Positions 5,127 through 7,484 of a stretch of 7,484 bases of DNA are shown here, one piece after another. How positions within the stretch are numbered: position 1 is the stretch's first letter; every line of letters starts with the position of its first letter. The position numbers and the translations under genes were made by a program. Location of the stretch: the NCBI GenBank assembly GCA_009781955.1, contig WQUT01000007.1, forward strand, positions 1 to 7,484, written 5' to 3'. The stretch is from Pseudomonadota bacterium. GTDB lineage: Bacteria; Pseudomonadota; Alphaproteobacteria; Rs-D84. Below the pieces are notes generated by a model that saw only the letters and a program-made list of their open reading frames with translations, was not told the DNA's origin and ran no database searches.

Positions 5127-5855
5127 TTATAAAACCTCATAAAACGCGACGCCGCAGAATTTATGCGCGGACAGGTATCCCAAGAAGTCAATACGCTCCG
5201 CGCCGTTCTTTTCCCCGGCATGCGCCAGATCGCGGCCGCCGAATAAAAATCCCGCATGCGAAATCATATCGCCGCGAACCACCGGACTCTTCACGTCGCA
5301 CCGAATGAAAAATGCAAGCGCATCGCGCGGCATCCCGGCCAGCAATTCCGGCGTGATATTATCGCGCGGAACGTATGGCACGGACATTTCAAACGGACGC
5401 GCCGATTCAATGATTTTCCGGTCGCGCGCGCCGGCCGGCCGCGGGATTTCTGACTCATACCATTTCTTTAAATCCACGACCGCATGCGTTTTTGCGGCCG
5501 CGCCAAAATCAACCGGCCGGACCAGGCCCAGCATTTCTGCATTAGGAATCCATTCGGTTTCCGTCCAATGATTGCGGCTGAACCAATCTATGCGTCCGCC
5601 GGAATACCGTATTTTCTGCAAATCCGCGCCGCGCGCATCGCTCAGCGCGGTTTCAACAAAGGTAAGGCAATCAAACGCATCCGTCCGCCGCAGCGGATCG
5701 GAATCATACGGCGCGGCCGCGCCCTCGCCCAATGGCCCCAGAACATACGGCGCGCCGATGTATTTGCCCGCGGCGGATTCCAATGGCGTAACGTCCGCCC
5801 CGCCGGCACATCCGGAAATAAGAAAACATAAGAATAAAATTTTTTTCATTTTCAT
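5127..5855 (-). CDS. DUF1460-like lipoprotein, NlpC/P60-type cysteine amidase or peptidase
   Basis: A 242-residue predicted lipoprotein. The N-terminus MKMKKILFLCFLISGC has a lipobox (LISGC) with the modified Cys at residue 16. The rest matches the DUF1460 pattern (PF07313, often named N-acetylmuramoyl-L-alanine amidase-like), a papain-fold group related to NlpC/P60 that acts on cell-wall peptides. Visible landmarks are YIGAPYVLGPLGE (32-44), DAFDCLTFVET with the probable catalytic Cys63, IRYSGGRIDWFSRNHW, RGDMISHAGF with the probable catalytic His200, then LAHAG and a C-terminal strand GVAFYEVL. The product would sit on a periplasmic membrane face and cut or trim peptidoglycan fragments, as inferred from the family. 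No good ribosome binding site precedes either ATG (5855 or 5849), so the exact start is open; both keep the lipobox. A strong hairpin at 5900-5940 separates it from rnd. Confidence 0.85.
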   Translation of the reverse strand: MKMKKILFLCFLISGCAGGADVTPLESAAGKYIGAPYVLGPLGEGAAAPYDSDPLRRTDAFDCLTFVETALSDARGADLQKIRYSGGRIDWFSRNHWTETEWIPNAEMLGLVRPVDFGAAAKTHAVVDLKKWYESEIPRPAGARDRKIIESARPFEMSVPYVPRDNITPELLAGMPRDALAFFIRCDVKSPVVRGDMISHAGFLFGGRDLAHAGEKNGAERIDFLGYLSAHKFCGVAFYEVL

Positions 5856-5899
5856 AAAAAACTAAATCTTTTTTGTTCATTGTGCCGGCTTGGTGGTGG

Positions 5900-5940
5900 C
5901 GGACGACCCTCGTGTATTAAACATACACGAGGGTCGTCCG
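5900..5940. repeat. Strong 17-bp hairpin between rnd and the DUF1460 gene
   Basis: The arms 5900-5916 and 5924-5940 are perfectly complementary, with a 7-nt loop TTAAACA. It begins 34 bp after the rnd stop in the leftward direction, so it could stop or stabilise the ruvX-rnd transcript. However, no run of T follows on either strand, which is unlike the two clear terminators in this window. It may instead be an intergenic palindromic element. Apart from it, the 118-bp gap (5856-5973) shows no clear promoter. Confidence 0.7.
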
Positions 5941-5973
5941 ACGCCGCCAATGTGGTTCCGATGGGAAAATGAA

Positions 5974-6597
5974 TTATTTCGGGTTATAGCCGAAAATATC
6001 GCGCTCCCCCCAATCCAAATCCAGCATAACGCGGGTCGGCAGGAACTCGTAACATTTCTTCGCCAGCTCCAGCCGGTTCTTGTCCGCCAGGGTATCCGCC
6101 AATACGCGCTTTAACTCATGCAGATACAAAACGTCCGTCGCGGCGTATTTCTGCTGCTTCTGGGTTAATGTTTTTGTCCAATCCGTGCAGCATTCGTCCT
6201 TGTCCAGCTCTATCTTAAAAATCTCGCGCAGGGCATTCTGCAAGGTATGCCCCTTTTTCGGCCGCGCCAGAAGCACGCCTATTTTCGTGCAGAACACCGG
6301 CATGGCCCAAACGCCCAGACGTTTGTAAATCATCAGCAAATCCATACGCGCGTAATGAAAAATCTTGGTGGATTTGGGATTCGCCAGAACGCGCGACAAA
6401 TTCGGGTATTCGCGACCGTCCTTGATCTGCACCAGATAGAAATCGTCCGATCCCGCGCTGCGCAATTGCACCAGGCAAAGACGGTCGTCATGCACGTCCA
6501 ATCCCGTCAACTCCGTATCCACGGCGAGGTCGCCGGCCGACATCAGCGCCGCCGCCGCGTCATCCGGCAAATCATTTTGGATATAAATTATGTTCAT
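5974..6597 (-). CDS. rnd: Ribonuclease D, short alphaproteobacterial type (3'-5' exonuclease)
   Basis: RNase D trims the 3' ends of tRNA precursors and other small RNAs. The 207-residue product is a single DEDDy exonuclease domain without the C-terminal HRDC domains of E. coli RNase D, as is usual for this short form. Metal-binding residues are visible: D27 and E29 in VDTELTGLD (Exo I), D86 in IFHYARMD (Exo II), and Y151 and D155 in YAATD (Exo III). The end, FLPTRVMLDLDWGERDIFGYNPK, also fits relatives I recall. The start at 6597 is preferred over an in-frame ATG 24 bases upstream, because GGAGG lies seven bases before it and it gives the family's normal N-terminus. The ATG overlaps the TGA of the upstream gene (ATGA), so translation is probably coupled. 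Confidence 0.92.
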   Translation of the reverse strand: MNIIYIQNDLPDDAAAALMSAGDLAVDTELTGLDVHDDRLCLVQLRSAGSDDFYLVQIKDGREYPNLSRVLANPKSTKIFHYARMDLLMIYKRLGVWAMPVFCTKIGVLLARPKKGHTLQNALREIFKIELDKDECCTDWTKTLTQKQQKYAATDVLYLHELKRVLADTLADKNRLELAKKCYEFLPTRVMLDLDWGERDIFGYNPK

Positions 6598-7484
6598 TCC
6601 ATAGCCTCCAAATCGCGCCACATCGCCAAGAATTCATCCATTTTCATTTCGGATTCTATCTTTCTGATAGCGGATGAAATCAGTTTGTTTTGATGTTCCG
6701 TAAATTTCCATTTGTCTTTCACGGACAGATAAAAATCCGTAACGCTATCAAACGTCTCCTCGCGATCCCTCAGTCTGTTTATATACCTATTCTCTAAATT
6801 CGCGGTATACCAATCGCCTATCATTTCTATAACTTTATCATCGGGCATTTGGGATATGTCTTTATAGAATTCAACATGATGATCCGCGGCCAAATGATGC
6901 GCGGCGTGGGCGGCGCTTAAATTATCCTCTGCATAGCCTGAAATTTTGAAATCCGGATGATAATTCTGCCAAACCTTGAACGCATACGGCGTCATTATAG
7001 GCTCGCTCAATTTGTCCGCGTCATGGCGTGCAAAAGAAAGTCCAAAGATTTTTCCGAAATAATTCACAGAATTGATATGGGCAACGGTGCGAACCCTGTA
7101 AAATTCCAGCATCTCTTTCAGTTTCGCGGTTTCGCGCTTTATCATCGCGGTTGCGTTTTCCAGTATTACCGCCGCGGCGTGCGCGTCAATTCCCCTCCTC
7201 GGAGGGGTGCCGCCCGAACGGGCGGCGGGGTGGGTGTTCGTCCCAACGATTTCCTCTGCTTCCGCGCTCGTCAAAGCCTCTTCAACAAACGCAATCGGCG
7301 CATCTGTCGCCGCGGCGAGTTGGGCCGCAAACGCGCGCACGGCCCGCGTCGTCCCCGAATCCGTTCCGTCCGAATACAGCGGCAATCCGACAATAATTCC
7401 GGAAATTTTTTCGGTCTTTACAATTTCTATGATTTGCGAAACGAGATAATTGCCCCCCCTCTTGGGGGGGGCTGTCACCGAAGG
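6594..7484 (-). CDS. ruvX: RuvX/YqgF nuclease domain fused to a DUF5662-like domain (N-terminus outside window)
   Basis: One open frame runs from the right edge to 6594. Residues are numbered from the codon at 7478. Residues 16-110 match the second half of RuvX (YqgF), an RNase H-fold protein linked to Holliday junctions and 16S rRNA processing: IIVGLPLYSDGT (28-39), FVEEALTSAEAEE (64-76) and IDAHAAAVILENA (97-109). In the usual DERLT motif the Asp is Glu and the Arg is Ala. The first RuvX motif (DxGxKRIG) lies outside the window. Without a stop, residues 123-225 continue as a helical domain with HI..V, ARHDADKLSEP (150-160), AHAAHHLAADHHVEFY (190-205) and IEMIGDWY (217-224). This is the pattern of DUF5662, a His-rich, HD-like family of unknown function. 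The second half is AT-richer. The Met at 112 has no convincing ribosome binding site. Two palindromic elements lie in the RuvX part. Confidence 0.8.
   Translation of the reverse strand, partial: PSVTAPPKRGGNYLVSQIIEIVKTEKISGIIVGLPLYSDGTDSGTTRAVRAFAAQLAAATDAPIAFVEEALTSAEAEEIVGTNTHPAARSGGTPPRRGIDAHAAAVILENATAMIKRETAKLKEMLEFYRVRTVAHINSVNYFGKIFGLSFARHDADKLSEPIMTPYAFKVWQNYHPDFKISGYAEDNLSAAHAAHHLAADHHVEFYKDISQMPDDKVIEMIGDWYTANLENRYINRLRDREETFDSVTDFYLSVKDKWKFTEHQNKLISSAIRKIESEMKMDEFLAMWRDLEAME
7192..7234 (+). repeat. In-frame palindromic element in ruvX (family A, read in reverse)
   Basis: Hairpin 1 is CCCCTCC-TC-GGAGGGG (7192-7207). A spacer base and a second hairpin with an 8-bp stem, GCCGCCCG-AA-CGGGCGGC (7209-7226), follow, then GGGGTGGG. 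The layout matches 4100-4143 and 1017-1077. Because the gene runs leftward, the element is translated from the strand opposite to that used in fba, giving HPAARSGGTPPRRG (residues 83-96). It lies between the LTSAEAEE and IDAHAAA motifs of RuvX, so the catalytic positions stay intact. Confidence 0.85.
7452..7484 (+). repeat. Palindromic element at the right edge, in the RuvX N-terminal part
   Basis: A GCCCCCCC/GGGGGGGC stem around TCTTG (7452-7472) resembles the CCCCCATCTTGGGGGG element in fba. GTCACCGAAGG at the very edge looks like the start of a second hairpin (CACC-GAA-GG...), cut by the window. In ruvX it is read as about SVTAPPKRG, where relatives have the start of a basic RR-x-KFT-like segment. 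Confidence 0.55.

Noticed and set aside
6598..6621. A start of RNase D eight codons upstream.
   Set aside because: The downstream ATG has GGAGG at the right distance, overlaps the previous stop as ATGA, and gives the normal family N-terminus.

Overview
This window looks like a piece of an alphaproteobacterial chromosome. The evidence is the alphaproteobacterial form of ParE, ending in KPEFRFRF...ARFVKDLDV, and a short RNase D of about 207 residues of the type common in that class. The host could be a gut-dwelling or host-associated lineage with a compact genome, but that is a guess. Coding density is high, and most genes are GC-rich. Two regions are clearly AT-richer: 4515-5075 and 1122-1406. 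The C-terminal half of the protein at 6594-7484 is AT-richer too.

Layout from left to right: the 3' part of parE (+) ends at 954. A 125-bp inverted pair of palindromic elements follows (953-1077), then a bidirectional terminator (about 1100-1123) shared with a leftward operon. That operon (2574 to 1122) encodes a lipoprotein, an outer-membrane beta-barrel protein and a small one-helix membrane protein. It starts at a near-consensus sigma-70 promoter (2619-2646). Upstream lies a second lipoprotein (2729-3337, -), a paralog of the first, with its own intrinsic terminator. Divergent from it is a class II fructose-bisphosphate aldolase gene, fba (3459-4508, +). Two leftward genes come next: an AT-rich protein with an ADP-ribosyltransferase-like YHGT motif (4515-5075), whose consensus promoter places the start point at the ATG, and a DUF1460-type NlpC/P60-like lipoprotein (5127-5855). 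Last is a leftward pair with a 4-bp overlap: RNase D (5974-6597) and a RuvX/YqgF protein that runs in frame into a DUF5662-like domain (6594-7484, N-terminus outside the window).

The most striking signal is not a gene. Small GC-rich palindromic elements, most made of two hairpins in series, sit between genes and also inside conserved housekeeping genes without breaking the frame. parE has one (440-470), fba has three (3689-3726, 3969-3996, 4100-4143) and the ruvX fusion has two (7192-7234, 7452-7484). One family has the hairpin CCCCTCC-N2/3-GGAGGGG followed by a second hairpin of variable sequence. It is read as protein in one orientation in fba and in the opposite orientation in ruvX. This resembles the Rickettsia palindromic elements in principle but not in visible sequence.

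The genes do not form a single pathway. They are housekeeping functions (chromosome decatenation, glycolysis, RNA processing, recombination) mixed with a cell-envelope group of three lipoproteins, a beta-barrel and a small membrane protein.
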